A DNA stretch of 64,000 nucleotides from NCBI RefSeq assembly GCF_007279655.1, contig NZ_QKWN01000001.1, forward strand, positions 558,001 through 622,000, in the 5' to 3' direction. The notes below the pieces were generated by a model, which did not search any database, had not been told where the DNA came from, and was given only the letters and a program-made list of their open reading frames with translations. The stretch is from Robertkochia solimangrovi. GTDB taxonomy: Bacteria > Bacteroidota > Bacteroidia > Flavobacteriales > Flavobacteriaceae. This document shows, one piece after another, positions 28,158-36,514 of the stretch. Position numbers and translations under genes: made by a program. The stretch's first letter is position 1; each line of letters starts with the position of its first letter.

Positions 28158-28431
28158 TTGGAGTCGGTTTAGGTAAGTATCTGTTCTATCTTGATCTGAA
28201 GTTAAGATATAATAATCAGATCAATTTTTTTTGTCAAAATGGTTGATAAATATAAAATCTGGGAATTAAAACTAAAAAGCGGATTTGTTAAGATCTGTGG
28301 AAGATTATCGAGTTCAATTCCGGGGTTTAAAATATATTGAAAAGTGAGGATTCCCGTAAATATTTAAAAATATTTTTATTTAAATTTATTGGGTTTATTT
28401 TCTGAAACATTAATCTTTAATTGTAAATCTG

Positions 28432-28614
28432 ATGAGTGATAATACACCTGGCAGGAAACTTACTCTTTATGAAAAATCTCAAATTATGAAGACGTTTAAA
28501 CGTTCTCCTGAATTCAGGGCAAAATGGGAACCGATACTAAAAGCTGCCGCTGAGCGGGCAAAGATGATTTCGGAAGAAAATAATCAAATTGACCATGATA
28601 GTAATATCAAATAA
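28432..28614 (+). CDS. Small island protein, 60 residues
   Basis: A charged, probably all-helical protein (RKLTLYEKSQIMKTFKRSP, then KAAAERAKMISEE). No signal or membrane segment. It is followed 26 bases later by the 49-residue ORF on the same strand, and both are close to attR. No homologue recognised; the regular spacing and protein-like composition support a real gene. Confidence 0.5.
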   Translation: MSDNTPGRKLTLYEKSQIMKTFKRSPEFRAKWEPILKAAAERAKMISEENNQIDHDSNIK

Positions 28615-28640
28615 TTTCTTAGAATCCAAATCCAATATAT

Positions 28641-28790
28641 ATGAAAGACGAATTAGTTAAAATTACTGTACCGGATAAGCCAACCATATCACGTTGCATA
28701 GGTATTCCCATTGAAGTTTGCTTAAAACCTCGAATTTTCGATCCTAAAAGTAAGAGTGATAATCAATCCGGAATTGATTTACCATTTTAA
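28641..28790 (+). CDS. Small island protein, 49 residues, ending in SSB-like tip
   Basis: ATG to TAA, 49 codons: MKDELVKITVPDKP at the start and GIDLPF at the very end. The end matches the Asp-hydrophobic-Pro-Phe pattern with which SSB recruits repair proteins, and echoes the DHLPF end of the divergent neighbour at 27216. It is likely a pair with the 60-residue ORF upstream. Function unknown. Confidence 0.4.
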   Translation: MKDELVKITVPDKPTISRCIGIPIEVCLKPRIFDPKSKSDNQSGIDLPF

Positions 28791-28977
28791 AAGATTAAAA
28801 TATTTATGCCTGTCGACTTACTGTTTAAGGTCAGTATTTAATGATTTTTCGGATTTCATTGAAGGGGAAGAGCTGTTTAAACGTTAAAAAATGTTAAAAA
28901 GGGGGCTATGCGGGGGGCTTTGAATTTGGGATCCTTGGGAGGGCCTTTAAAGGCTCAAAAAATCAGATTTTGGATAG

Positions 28978-28992
28978 TCCCATCTTCTCCAC
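28978..28992 (+). repeat. attR
   Basis: TCCCATCTTCTCCAC, identical to the tRNA-Ala 3' end copy at 21327-21341. It is not preceded by tRNA-like sequence, so it is the duplicated half-site. Confidence 0.88.
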
Positions 28993-29013
28993 AACTTACA
29001 GTTAAGAGAGCAA

Positions 29014-29043
29014 AGTGCGGGTATTAAGTCCGCACTTTTTTTA
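29014..29043 (+). terminator. Terminator, probably the original one for tRNA-Ala
   Basis: AGTGCGG (29014-29020) pairs with CCGCACT (29030-29036), followed by seven T. It lies 22 bases past attR, with no gene in between, at the distance expected for the tRNA before the island inserted. Confidence 0.75.
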
Positions 29044-29420
29044 TGCAGTTTTGTGAGCGAAGTGCTCAGTTCAAAGTGCCGTTTGACTTATTAAGTACTA
29101 ACCAACCGCTCTCACACTCGCTCTGTATCCCATTGTACCCATTCCGATCACTTTATAGTTAATTGGTAAAGCCTTTAATTGATCTTTCTGATTAGTTTGG
29201 TTTGAAAAGGGGAATGCATGTTTGAATTTCAGAAACTTATGGTGTATAGGTAAGTATTAGTCTTCAAATGATGATTGTAATTTGTAAATAACAAATTTCA
29301 GAACGTGAAGTTATATCGTAAACGTGAGAGCGCTCAGAAAATATAACTCATTATACATTAGTATAGTGTTAACGGATCGATCGTAATAAAAATCATACTT
29401 TCACTAAAATACACGTTGAC

Positions 29421-29633
29421 ATGAAATCAAGATTTATTTCCTCTATTTTTTTACTAACGATTATTGTTATGGGTAGTTGTGTCCAGGGTGATAACGGACA
29501 ACAATTGGATAATGATGATCAACAGATAGAATTAAATGCATTTGTAGCTCCTGAAACCAATTTGCTTCAAATTTCTACTATTGAAAATGAACCATTAGAA
29601 TTTTCGGATGTTATTATTGGTAAAAGTTTTTGA
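29421..29633 (+). CDS. Small lipoprotein of unknown function
   Basis: 70 residues. A signal peptide with lipobox VMGSC (Cys20) is followed by a short polar, Asn/Asp/Gln-rich mature chain without Cys or repeats. Probably a small envelope lipoprotein. No family recognised. Confidence 0.55.
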   Translation: MKSRFISSIFLLTIIVMGSCVQGDNGQQLDNDDQQIELNAFVAPETNLLQISTIENEPLEFSDVIIGKSF

Positions 29634-29758
29634 TTAACCTTAATTAATTCACATTAAACCTGTTGATTAAATTATTTTTGCTAGTAGTTATCTCAAAATT
29701 CCTTTCGTATCTGTAGACTATTCATTTAAATATAGATTATAACAGGTATAATTAAAAA

Positions 29759-30301
29759 TTAAATCGATGCCTGATACGCCTCAAGGATCCAGGCCTTTAA
29801 TTCCGGGTCGATTTCACTGAGGTCTGTTACCTGTACTCTATGTGTACACATGGTGCCGAACGGACCAGAATTTTCAAGTCTTGCAGTCGTGGGTTTGTCC
29901 TTGAGCTTAAAGCCGAGATCGATCCTGGATTTAGTAGCGGGTTTGATCAACAGGAATTGTCTTTTCCGGATAATACTGACACTTCCTTTTTTAGGTGTTA
30001 TGGTCACATCAGTCCCCAGAGCCTTGACAATTTCTATCAGCTTTTGATAGATCGGTATCAGTGCTTCTTTTCCCTTATATTGTGCCTCCACCAAATCTTC
30101 CGAAGAGTGATCTTCTTCCTTAGAAAGGGTTACGATCATATTGGCGAACCCGTGTGTCACCCCATGTTCCGATTTGAGATAGCTGACACCTTCAGAGTGC
30201 TTTGCAAAGGACTTATTCTTTAGGATCGACTTCCATTCTTCTAAGGATTTGCCGGTCTTTGCTGGCATATTTTCGATCATAGTTTGAAGTGCTTTGTCCA
30301 T
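29759..30301 (-). CDS. DUF4287/DUF5655 domain protein
   Basis: A 180-residue soluble protein. The N-terminal about 60 residues (MPAKTGKSLEEWKSIL ... EGVSYLKSEHGVTHGFANMIV) are the DUF4287 pattern. Residues about 75-175 (GKEALIPIYQKLIEIVKALG... ITPKKGSVSIIRKRQFLLIKP) are DUF5655, whose members resemble nucleic-acid-modification accessory domains. The function is unproven. It is the first of four minus-strand genes to 32123. Confidence 0.8.
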   Translation of the reverse strand: MDKALQTMIENMPAKTGKSLEEWKSILKNKSFAKHSEGVSYLKSEHGVTHGFANMIVTLSKEEDHSSEDLVEAQYKGKEALIPIYQKLIEIVKALGTDVTITPKKGSVSIIRKRQFLLIKPATKSRIDLGFKLKDKPTTARLENSGPFGTMCTHRVQVTDLSEIDPELKAWILEAYQASI

Positions 30302-30345
30302 AATTTTGATTTATAATACAGGTGCAACTGAAGTATATCAACAAT

Positions 30346-30912
30346 TTAATGCTTTAAATTGGTATTGATGCTTTCCTGAATCTTTTTCTTCTCTTTTCTG
30401 GTCAACCATTTTATGATGATTGTGGTGTTTGTAAGAAGCAGATATCCCAGAATTATGTTGAGTCCGGCAATGGTCCAATTAAAATAATCCTGAGTTCGGC
30501 CAAAGAATAGTTCATTCATCAGATTACTACTATCCCTAGAGACCTTACTTTTAAAGGCAAGGAAGCAAAAATGCAGAAATACAGGAGCATAGTCAATGAT
30601 CAGGAATCCCCCAATGAGTATCAGAGCTAATTGGAGTATATTTTCTTTGTTGAAATTTCCTAATTCTATTCGGTTATCGTCAAATCCCTGATCGAGTTTC
30701 AAGGCATTGATGATACGATCAGATTTTTGGATCAGGAATGTAAATATGAGAACAAGGAATATTATAATACCGAATATCCACAATAATGAAACCGGTTTAA
30801 AATCTATAAATATGTATCCCATATTGGCTGGGACAAAGACAAAAGCAGTAAATATTAATGCGTAAAGTCCAAATAGTTTAATAAGGATTCGAAAGAAGTC
30901 TTTTTTTGTCAT
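30346..30912 (-). CDS. Membrane protein of unknown function
   Basis: 188 residues with four hydrophobic stretches (about 10-30, 40-62, 93-115 and 145-165) and a strongly basic C-terminus (KWLTRKEKKKIQESI). Inner-membrane location inferred. No family recognised. 44 bases separate it from the DUF4287 gene on the same strand. Confidence 0.65.
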   Translation of the reverse strand: MTKKDFFRILIKLFGLYALIFTAFVFVPANMGYIFIDFKPVSLLWIFGIIIFLVLIFTFLIQKSDRIINALKLDQGFDDNRIELGNFNKENILQLALILIGGFLIIDYAPVFLHFCFLAFKSKVSRDSSNLMNELFFGRTQDYFNWTIAGLNIILGYLLLTNTTIIIKWLTRKEKKKIQESINTNLKH

Positions 30913-31014
30913 AGGATAGTCTTATAAGTCCGGATAAACTCGAGAGGATTCAAAAAATACAATTTAAGAATGTTATCAATATTATCGTGAATAGTACATA
31001 GCGGGTAACAAATC

Positions 31015-31557
31015 TCAAAATTTTAATTGTTTATGCTGATTATAAGCCTCCAAGACCGTCTTTTCAAGGTCCCTAAAGTTGATCTTTAGGGTCGTGGAAA
31101 TAATAGAAATTGGAGATCCATAGGATTCGTAATTGGTCTTCATCGCTCGTTTGGCAACCATACCCTTTGCGCGTTCTATATATTTCTCGGGTTTATCTGT
31201 TTCCAGGATCAACATTCGGGTCTTGACGATTTCCAGGGTATGTATTTCGGTGATATCTTCCCAGGCTATGAGTCCGACACTCGTGGCATTAGAATTATCC
31301 GTGATCCCTTTTTCATCGATGATAAGTCCTGCATTTTTATCAAAAAGTTTCTTGACAATAAATATCAGACAGAGTCCGAAGAATAAAACAGCGGCAATAC
31401 CTGCAGTTATGATCACAGGCTTTTTCCCCAGAATACCACGCATATAAACTTCGGGATTGAGTATGAAATGGATGCCAAGGCTTACAAATAGGATACAGCC
31501 GAGTATTTGCAGTAAAATTTTGTTCCTGCTCAAGGGGATTACTATTTTATCATTCAT
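31015..31557 (-). CDS. STM3941-like membrane protein
   Basis: 180 residues: two N-terminal membrane helices (LLQILGCILFVSLGIHFIL; ITAGIAAVLFFGLCLIFIV), then a PH-like beta-rich domain (GLIIDEKGITDNSNATSVGLIAWEDI) and a short Tyr-Glu tail. This layout is that of the STM3941 group of unknown function. The ATG overlaps the upstream LRR lipoprotein stop as ATGA, so the two are translationally coupled. Confidence 0.7.
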   Translation of the reverse strand: MNDKIVIPLSRNKILLQILGCILFVSLGIHFILNPEVYMRGILGKKPVIITAGIAAVLFFGLCLIFIVKKLFDKNAGLIIDEKGITDNSNATSVGLIAWEDITEIHTLEIVKTRMLILETDKPEKYIERAKGMVAKRAMKTNYESYGSPISIISTTLKINFRDLEKTVLEAYNQHKQLKF

Positions 31558-32117
31558 GGTGCAATATATTCATTGGGTTTTTCAGGATTGATCGTCAGTT
31601 CGGGGAGTGCCTGCTTCAAGGTAGCCAGGTCTGCTTCCGTTACCGTATTGCCTTCAACGGTCAGAAAACGCAGTTTATTTAACTGCGTTAGTTTATCTAC
31701 TTCTTCCGATAGGATCAATTGGTTTGAGCCGAGATCCAACGACTCCAGATTTGAGAGTTTATCGAAGTCTTCCGGCAGCGTTTTTAAATTCAGTAGCTCC
31801 AGTGCAAGATCTTCCAGTAAAGTCAGTTGTGTGATTTCATCGGGAAGTTCCTGTGTCGGCTGTGATTTCATCCGTTCGATCAATACATGATGAGGCGGAT
31901 AGATCGACCATCCTTTACTGCTTCCTATGGCGCTTATACTGAGTTTTTTAATTTTTTTCAATTGAGTTATTTCCTTCGGCACAGCAGTTAATCCGTATTC
32001 TTCTAAAGAAATAAAAACAGTCTCCTCTTCCGATAGGGAGGCGAATAATGGTTCCTCCCGATCTTTCTCCTGAGTGCAACCAGTCAGCAACCATAAAAAT
32101 AAGATCCATTTTTTCAT
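31554..32117 (-). CDS. Leucine-rich-repeat lipoprotein
   Basis: 187 residues from the ATG at 32117 (a TTG at 32123 is in frame). Signal with lipobox LLTGC (Cys15). The mature chain holds about five LRR turns with the pattern LP.EI..L..L..L.L...L (for instance LPDEITQLTLLEDLALE and KLSNLESLDLGSNQL), a fold usually used for protein binding at the cell surface. Partner unknown. Coupled to the STM3941-like gene by a 4-base overlap. Confidence 0.8.
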   Translation of the reverse strand: MKKWILFLWLLTGCTQEKDREEPLFASLSEEETVFISLEEYGLTAVPKEITQLKKIKKLSISAIGSSKGWSIYPPHHVLIERMKSQPTQELPDEITQLTLLEDLALELLNLKTLPEDFDKLSNLESLDLGSNQLILSEEVDKLTQLNKLRFLTVEGNTVTEADLATLKQALPELTINPEKPNEYIAP

Positions 32118-32216
32118 AGTCAATGTTTTGAGTTAAAATTGAAGGGGGGAGGAAACTTTGCTATAAATGTAATAAAATTCGGATAATGGAAAGTCGGGTA
32201 GAAATTAATTTATCTA

Positions 32217-32280
32217 GGTCTGCTGGCGCACGAAGATGCTCGAGTGACCTGTGGTGAAAGTGTTCTTCGCGGGCTCAGGT
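32217..32280. repeat. Dispersed intergenic repeat, second family, copy 1
   Basis: GGTCTGCTGGCG and GCTGTGGTGAAA/CTGTGGTGAAAGTGTTCTTC are shared with 61518-61645, where an inverted repeat is inserted in the middle. Located between the LRR lipoprotein and DUF808 genes. Confidence 0.55.
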
Positions 32281-32404
32281 TTTTTGGGACTTCGCGAACT
32301 CAGATTTTTATTGGGGTTACAGAAAAACAGGTGATAATTTTTAATTTTTCATTTCGTTTCATGAAAATCGAACTTATCTTGCCGTTAAATTTTTATACGA
32401 TTCT

Positions 32405-33280
32405 ATGGCATCAGGATTTTTTGCGTTACTCGATGATATTGCATCCCTAATGGATGATGTTGCGGTCTTGGGAAAAGTGGCCGGCAAGAAAACCGCCGGA
32501 ATATTGGGTGATGACCTCGCGGTCAATGCAGAAAAAGCCTCCGGATTTATGTCGTCGCGTGAAATACCAGTACTATGGGCGATAACCAAAGGATCTCTTC
32601 TTAATAAATTGATCATTCTGCCTATAGCCTTCCTCCTGAGTGCTTTTGTTCCTGCTGTGATCACATTTATTTTGATATTGGGCGGACTCTATCTTGCGTA
32701 TGAGGGGGCGGAAAAGATCTATGAGTTCTTTGTGCCTCACGCTCATAAGACTGAAAAAATATCCATTAAGGATCTCAGTGAGGAGGCAATTTTGAAACAT
32801 GAAAAAGAAAAAGTGAAAGCTGCGATTGTAACCGATTTTATTCTTTCCATCGAGATTGTTATCATCGCTTTGGGTACGGTGACCGGAGAGCCCTTATTGA
32901 ACCAGATCATTGTGGTTTCTCTTATTGCACTGGTAGCAACGGTTGGGGTATACGGAATCGTGGCACTGATCGTTCGTATGGACGAATTCGGAAAAGCTTT
33001 GATCGATCTGAACGAGGAAACAAATAGCTTTTCTGACAAGGTTGGACGCATATTGGTAAAAGCCCTTCCCAAAGTGATCAAAGCACTTTCAATTATTGGA
33101 ACGATCGCTTTATTATTGGTGTCCGGAGGGATATTCTCACACAATATTCATTTCCTCCACGGACTGTTTGAAAGTATTCCCGCATTCATCGTGGAGTTCA
33201 TGCTCGGACTCGTAATTGGTTTTATAGTGTTTCTTCTAATCAGCCTGGTGAAAAAGCTTTTTAAGAAGAAAGATCACTGA
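32405..33280 (+). CDS. DUF808 family membrane protein (YedI-like)
   Basis: 291 residues. The N-terminal soluble region MASGFFALLDDIASLMDDVA, then KKTAGILGDDLAVNAEKASGF, is the hallmark of DUF808. Around six membrane helices follow, and a basic C-terminus (KKLFKKKDH) ends the chain. It is an inner-membrane protein of unknown function, with E. coli YedI as a relative. No operon partner. Confidence 0.9.
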   Translation: MASGFFALLDDIASLMDDVAVLGKVAGKKTAGILGDDLAVNAEKASGFMSSREIPVLWAITKGSLLNKLIILPIAFLLSAFVPAVITFILILGGLYLAYEGAEKIYEFFVPHAHKTEKISIKDLSEEAILKHEKEKVKAAIVTDFILSIEIVIIALGTVTGEPLLNQIIVVSLIALVATVGVYGIVALIVRMDEFGKALIDLNEETNSFSDKVGRILVKALPKVIKALSIIGTIALLLVSGGIFSHNIHFLHGLFESIPAFIVEFMLGLVIGFIVFLLISLVKKLFKKKDH

Positions 33281-33310
33281 TTATCCGTATTAATAGCACC
33301 ATCACTCGAC

Positions 33311-33361
33311 GTTGCCGCAGTCAGGAGTCCCGTCACCTATCGGGAGCAGGATTGTCACTTT
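33311..33361. repeat. Dispersed intergenic repeat, copy 3 (inverted, diverged)
   Basis: Reverse complement reads AAGTGACAATCCTGCTCC...CGGGAC, resembling the copies at 5450 and 14401. Lies between DUF808 and DUF4256 genes. Confidence 0.45.
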
Positions 33362-33395
33362 ATATTGCGTAAGCAGACTTAATCACTAAAGAATT

Positions 33396-33956
33396 TCAAA
33401 GCTCAAGTCGTCCTCTAAATCCTCTCGCCGCATAGTAAGAATCGGCGCCATTGTGATAGATGAAAACGCGGTTATATCTTCGGTCGCCAAAAACAGCCCC
33501 ACCACGGGATCTGACCGATTCGGGTGTTTCCAGCCAACTCGACGTTTTAAGGTCAAAGGTTTCTAAAGTTTGTAGTTTAAAGTATTGCTTTTCGGTCAAT
33601 ACCTGGATTCCCATTGTAGCGGCCATATCCTGAACACTGTTCTGAGGTTTATGAGCCTTTCGGGATTCCAACGCTTTTCGGTCGTAACAAAGGCTTCGTC
33701 TTCCTGACGGACTCTCCCGGGAACAATCGGTATAGATGTATCGATTCGTTTCTTTTTCATATCCCGTTACATCCGGTTCTCCACCGCTGCTTTCCATTTC
33801 ATTAAGCGACCATAATTTTTCTGGATTTTGAAGTAGTCGAACTTCGATCTCGTTCCATGAAAGTTCCGGGTGCCGGAAGGTATTTTCATAAAACCGTTTT
33901 TCCAGGATATGCAGGAGGTTGGTAGTCTCTTCTTTTGTCAGGGATTTTGATTCCAT
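33396..33956 (-). CDS. DUF4256 domain protein
   Basis: 186 residues, soluble. Family pattern: LLHILEKRFYENTFRHPELSW, GGEPDVTGY, YIYTDCSRESPSGRRSLCYD, then MGIQVLTEKQYFKLQTLETFD and the end RYNRVFIYHNGADSYYAARGFRG. The family covers nearly the whole chain and has no known function. Single gene, convergent with DUF808. Confidence 0.88.
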   Translation of the reverse strand: MESKSLTKEETTNLLHILEKRFYENTFRHPELSWNEIEVRLLQNPEKLWSLNEMESSGGEPDVTGYEKETNRYIYTDCSRESPSGRRSLCYDRKALESRKAHKPQNSVQDMAATMGIQVLTEKQYFKLQTLETFDLKTSSWLETPESVRSRGGAVFGDRRYNRVFIYHNGADSYYAARGFRGRLEL

Positions 33957-34293
33957 CGCAATCGTCTTAGATTTAACGTACTGAGATCAAGATACCCTAA
34001 AAATTGTAGAACTCAGTCAACGGAAAGCAGTTTTCTGTAATCAATGAATACATCAAAAGTTCAAGCTTCCTAATTTAGGTTTGGTCACGGGCTACAGGTT
34101 GCACTCTTAAATGGGGATGCAGTGAAACAGTAAAGCAGTGAAGAAGTGATATAGTAAACAGTTCTCTGTCTTCTGTCTTCTGTTCTCCGTTTTCTGTGAA
34201 AAGTGCAGGTATTTAGTTCTTCTGTCACCACCAGGTAGCCGTACTTCTCCAAATAAGCACGGCTACAGGGTAAGGTAGTTAACTGAAGAAAAT
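33957..34293. other. Gene-free spacer with low-complexity repeat text
   Basis: Contains a run of CAGTGAAACAGTAAAGCAGTGAAG/TTCTGTCTTCTGT type sequence (34121-34200), also found at 36826-36880 and 61717-61790, and an 8-bp inverted repeat (GTAGCCGT/ACGGCTAC, 34235-34266). No gene seen. Confidence 0.55.
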
Positions 34294-34694
34294 TTATTGT
34301 GGTTTCACCGAAAAGAAGGTTTCTCCAGCACCTCCTTCTCCGTTAACATTGCCTCTGGTATTGTCATCGGGAGTAAAGAAATAGATAGGACTCCCTAAGA
34401 ATGAAAGTTGTGGACCCAGATTGTTTTCTCTTTTCAGGTAGCTGAAATCTTCTGGATCCAAAGAAGAAGGCAGAGCCAGGCTCATCGATGCTTTTAGGGG
34501 TGGCCATACTTCCGCGCAGCCACCGGAACAATTACTGATGTTGTTCCCGTCATTTACGGAACGGTAGGGACTGACCCCTTTGTCATCGGTAAGATAGATG
34601 ACCGGATCTTCTCCTTCTGTTGATGATTGGCGACCTAATAGTAGGGTGTAATCGGGTTTTGCAATGTGGAAAAGTCCGCCTTTCCCGTCTCCTT
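34294..34694 (-). pseudogene. 5'-truncated COG4315-like secreted/lipoprotein repeat gene
   Basis: The open frame runs from just after a TAA at about 34697 down to the stop at 34294, but the first ATG is only at 34485. Upstream of that ATG the frame still encodes family-like protein: VIYLTDDKGVSPYR and NCSGGCAEVWPPL, then FFTPDDNTRGNVNGEG. This is the Yx(F/W)xxD repeat lipoprotein pattern (COG4315-like) around its paired Cys. The signal peptide and true start are missing, so the gene has lost its 5' end and is probably inactive. Confidence 0.6.
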
Positions 34695-34791
34695 ATATCT
34701 TTTTGAGATATGGAAATTGATCTTAAATATTGAGACTTTTAGTATGAAAACGGTGACATATTACCAGTTACATACTTGTTTTAAGTGGCTG

Positions 34792-34802
34792 TATTTCGTA
34801 AA
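34792..34802 (+). promoter_or_regulatory. Shared TATTTCGTAAA element upstream of the second Usp gene
   Basis: Identical to the 11 bases at 20424-20434 upstream of the first Usp gene. Lies 34 bases before the ATG at 34826. Confidence 0.45.
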
Positions 34803-34825
34803 TTACGGAGTAAATTATACGAGTC

Positions 34826-35668
34826 ATGAAGAAGGTAATTGTCGCAACGAATTTTATGCCGGAATCTATTAATGCACTTCATTATGCAGCCGGTTTAGCA
34901 CAGGAGCAGAATTATGAATTGATCCTTTTTTATCTTTACAATCCTTCCATCCATGCGATTAATGCAAGGATTTCCATGAGCTCCATGGAACGATTGTTCT
35001 CCCATAATGAAGAAAAGCTGATCGCTTTGGGAAAAGAGATTATCGAAATGTATAATGTCCGGTTGCAAACGCATTTTGCTACCGGTGATTTTTTTGAAGA
35101 ACTAGAGTTATGTATCAATGCTTTTGATGCAGATCTTGTCGTAATGGGAATGGCGCAGAAATCTATCGAACAGGACATTTTAGGAAATACTACCACAGCC
35201 GCCATTAAAAGGTTAAAAGTTCCGTTACTTGCGATACCAGTAACCGCAAAATATCAAGGAATTAAGAACATTCTCTTTACTGTCGATGTATTTCGCTGTC
35301 TTCATAAACGTGCGCTTAATCGAATCAGAGAAGTCGCGAAGGATTTTGGCGCTGTCGTAGAAGTTTTCCATGTCAAGGAAGAGATCAGGAAGATTCAAGA
35401 GTCCCGGATCGGCAGAGAACTGATCGAGGAGGAAATGAACGATGTTTCCTATTTCTATAAAAATATCGAATCTCCGGAGATCGTAAAAGCTATTCGTGAG
35501 GAGATACGGGAAAGCAATTCAGACTTGCTCATAATGATCCCATTGAAATATGGTTTCTGGGATTCATTGGTGCATCGCAGTAAAACGAAGATCATGGCAG
35601 CAGGAGCTAAGATTCCTTTGTTGTCTTTACCGGCCGTTCGTTATATGCGTGAAACTCAAATTGCCTAG
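34826..35668 (+). CDS. Universal stress protein, tandem domain
   Basis: 280 residues in two Usp halves. The first begins KVIVATNFMPESINALHYAAGLA and has the nucleotide loop LGNTTTAAIKRLKVPLLAIP. The second (from about 148, IKNILFTVDVFR) is diverged and ends LVHRSKTKIMAAGAKIPLLSL. It is a paralogue of the 20453 gene and shares its promoter element. It is followed by a convergent SpoIIAA-like gene; this neighbourhood looks stress-related. Confidence 0.88.
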   Translation: MKKVIVATNFMPESINALHYAAGLAQEQNYELILFYLYNPSIHAINARISMSSMERLFSHNEEKLIALGKEIIEMYNVRLQTHFATGDFFEELELCINAFDADLVVMGMAQKSIEQDILGNTTTAAIKRLKVPLLAIPVTAKYQGIKNILFTVDVFRCLHKRALNRIREVAKDFGAVVEVFHVKEEIRKIQESRIGRELIEEEMNDVSYFYKNIESPEIVKAIREEIRESNSDLLIMIPLKYGFWDSLVHRSKTKIMAAGAKIPLLSLPAVRYMRETQIA

Positions 35669-35682
35669 TTTCAGTTCGTTTT

Positions 35683-36060
35683 TCATGAAACAAACTCCAT
35701 AGCCTCTTTCATTTGAGAGACATCGAAATATCGCTCGTACCGACCTTCACTGGCACGGGCAAAGAACAAGTTGTCGATAGGCACCAATGCTTTAATAATA
35801 TTGGAATGGGCAACGATCGCGAGATGTCCCATTTTTTTGTAATTCCTGAGACTCCATAAAATGTCTTCCATAAATGCTTTGGTACTGGAATGGCTTATTT
35901 TTAGCTCATCGAGTTTTACCAGGACATTTACCTGATCAAAACCTTCTTCCAGTTTAGCATGGAAGAATTTCTGTGCCAGTTTCTCATCATTTTCTGTAAA
36001 GCCGTCTATCACTTCGATGGCTAGCGTATTTCCTTTAAAAGTTTGCAATTGTCCTATCAT
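35683..36060 (-). CDS. SpoIIAA-like (STAS-fold) protein
   Basis: 125 residues. The segments IEVIDGFTENDEKLAQKFF, VNVLVKLDELKISHSS and LAIVAHSNIIKALVPIDNLFF give the SpoIIAA-like alpha/beta pattern of small cytosolic proteins. These may bind lipids or act as anti-anti-sigma-like adaptors, but no conserved phosphorylatable Ser can be named here. Located 55 bases from DUF1398 on the same strand. Confidence 0.75.
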   Translation of the reverse strand: MIGQLQTFKGNTLAIEVIDGFTENDEKLAQKFFHAKLEEGFDQVNVLVKLDELKISHSSTKAFMEDILWSLRNYKKMGHLAIVAHSNIIKALVPIDNLFFARASEGRYERYFDVSQMKEAMEFVS

Positions 36061-36115
36061 AATATGTCATTTTTATCGGATGAAAATGAAGAACAAGCGT
36101 TGTGGGAGGAAAGCG

Positions 36116-36514
36116 TTATTCCGGGATCGACTCGCAGAAGATCGCATTCCCATCGCTGTCATAATAAGTGCAGGTAAGTTGTCGAAGTTCGACGACCCAT
36201 TTTTCGATCCCCGATCGGGCACAGTCCTTGCAAAATCGGAAATAATCTGTTTCCCCGGATTGATGTGCCTTCAGGTTATTCAGGAAACTTTCTTTATTGG
36301 ATTCTGCAGCGATATGGAGATCTTCATGCAGGGGCGGACTAAAAAGTTCATAATGATCTGAACCGTAATAGATGGTCTGGTTGTCTTTAACCCGGGTTTC
36401 AAAGGCGATAACCCCTATTTTCCGGATTTCCCTGATATATTCAGGAAAATCTTTACCAGAACGAACTTTGGCAAGTGCAGCGGTGATCTCATCCAACGTA
36501 AACATGGTCTTCAT
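36116..36514 (-). CDS. DUF1398 family protein
   Basis: 132 residues. Family pattern FTLDEITAALAKVRSGKDFPEYI, GVIAFETRV.. TIYYGSDHYEL, then QSGETDYFRFCKDCARSGIEKW. These small soluble proteins are widespread in bacteria and some phages, without known biochemistry. Two Cys (CKDC) are typical. Probably co-transcribed with the SpoIIAA-like gene. Confidence 0.85.
   Translation of the reverse strand: MKTMFTLDEITAALAKVRSGKDFPEYIREIRKIGVIAFETRVKDNQTIYYGSDHYELFSPPLHEDLHIAAESNKESFLNNLKAHQSGETDYFRFCKDCARSGIEKWVVELRQLTCTYYDSDGNAIFCESIPE

Larger units (their letters stand above)
28791..29420. other. Gene-free right end of the island and flank
   Basis: Contains a GGGGGC direct repeat pair (around 28906-28923), the palindrome GCCTTTAAAGGC (28943-28954), attR (28978-28992) and the likely original tRNA terminator (29014). 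An 11-codon frame at 29218 (MFEFQKLMVYR) is like the N-terminus of four-helix-bundle proteins and may be a relic. Otherwise nothing seen. Confidence 0.6.

Noticed and set aside
34666-34872. 68-codon plus-strand frame before the second Usp gene
   Set aside because: Overlaps the Usp start in another frame and the truncated gene's 5' end; no motif.
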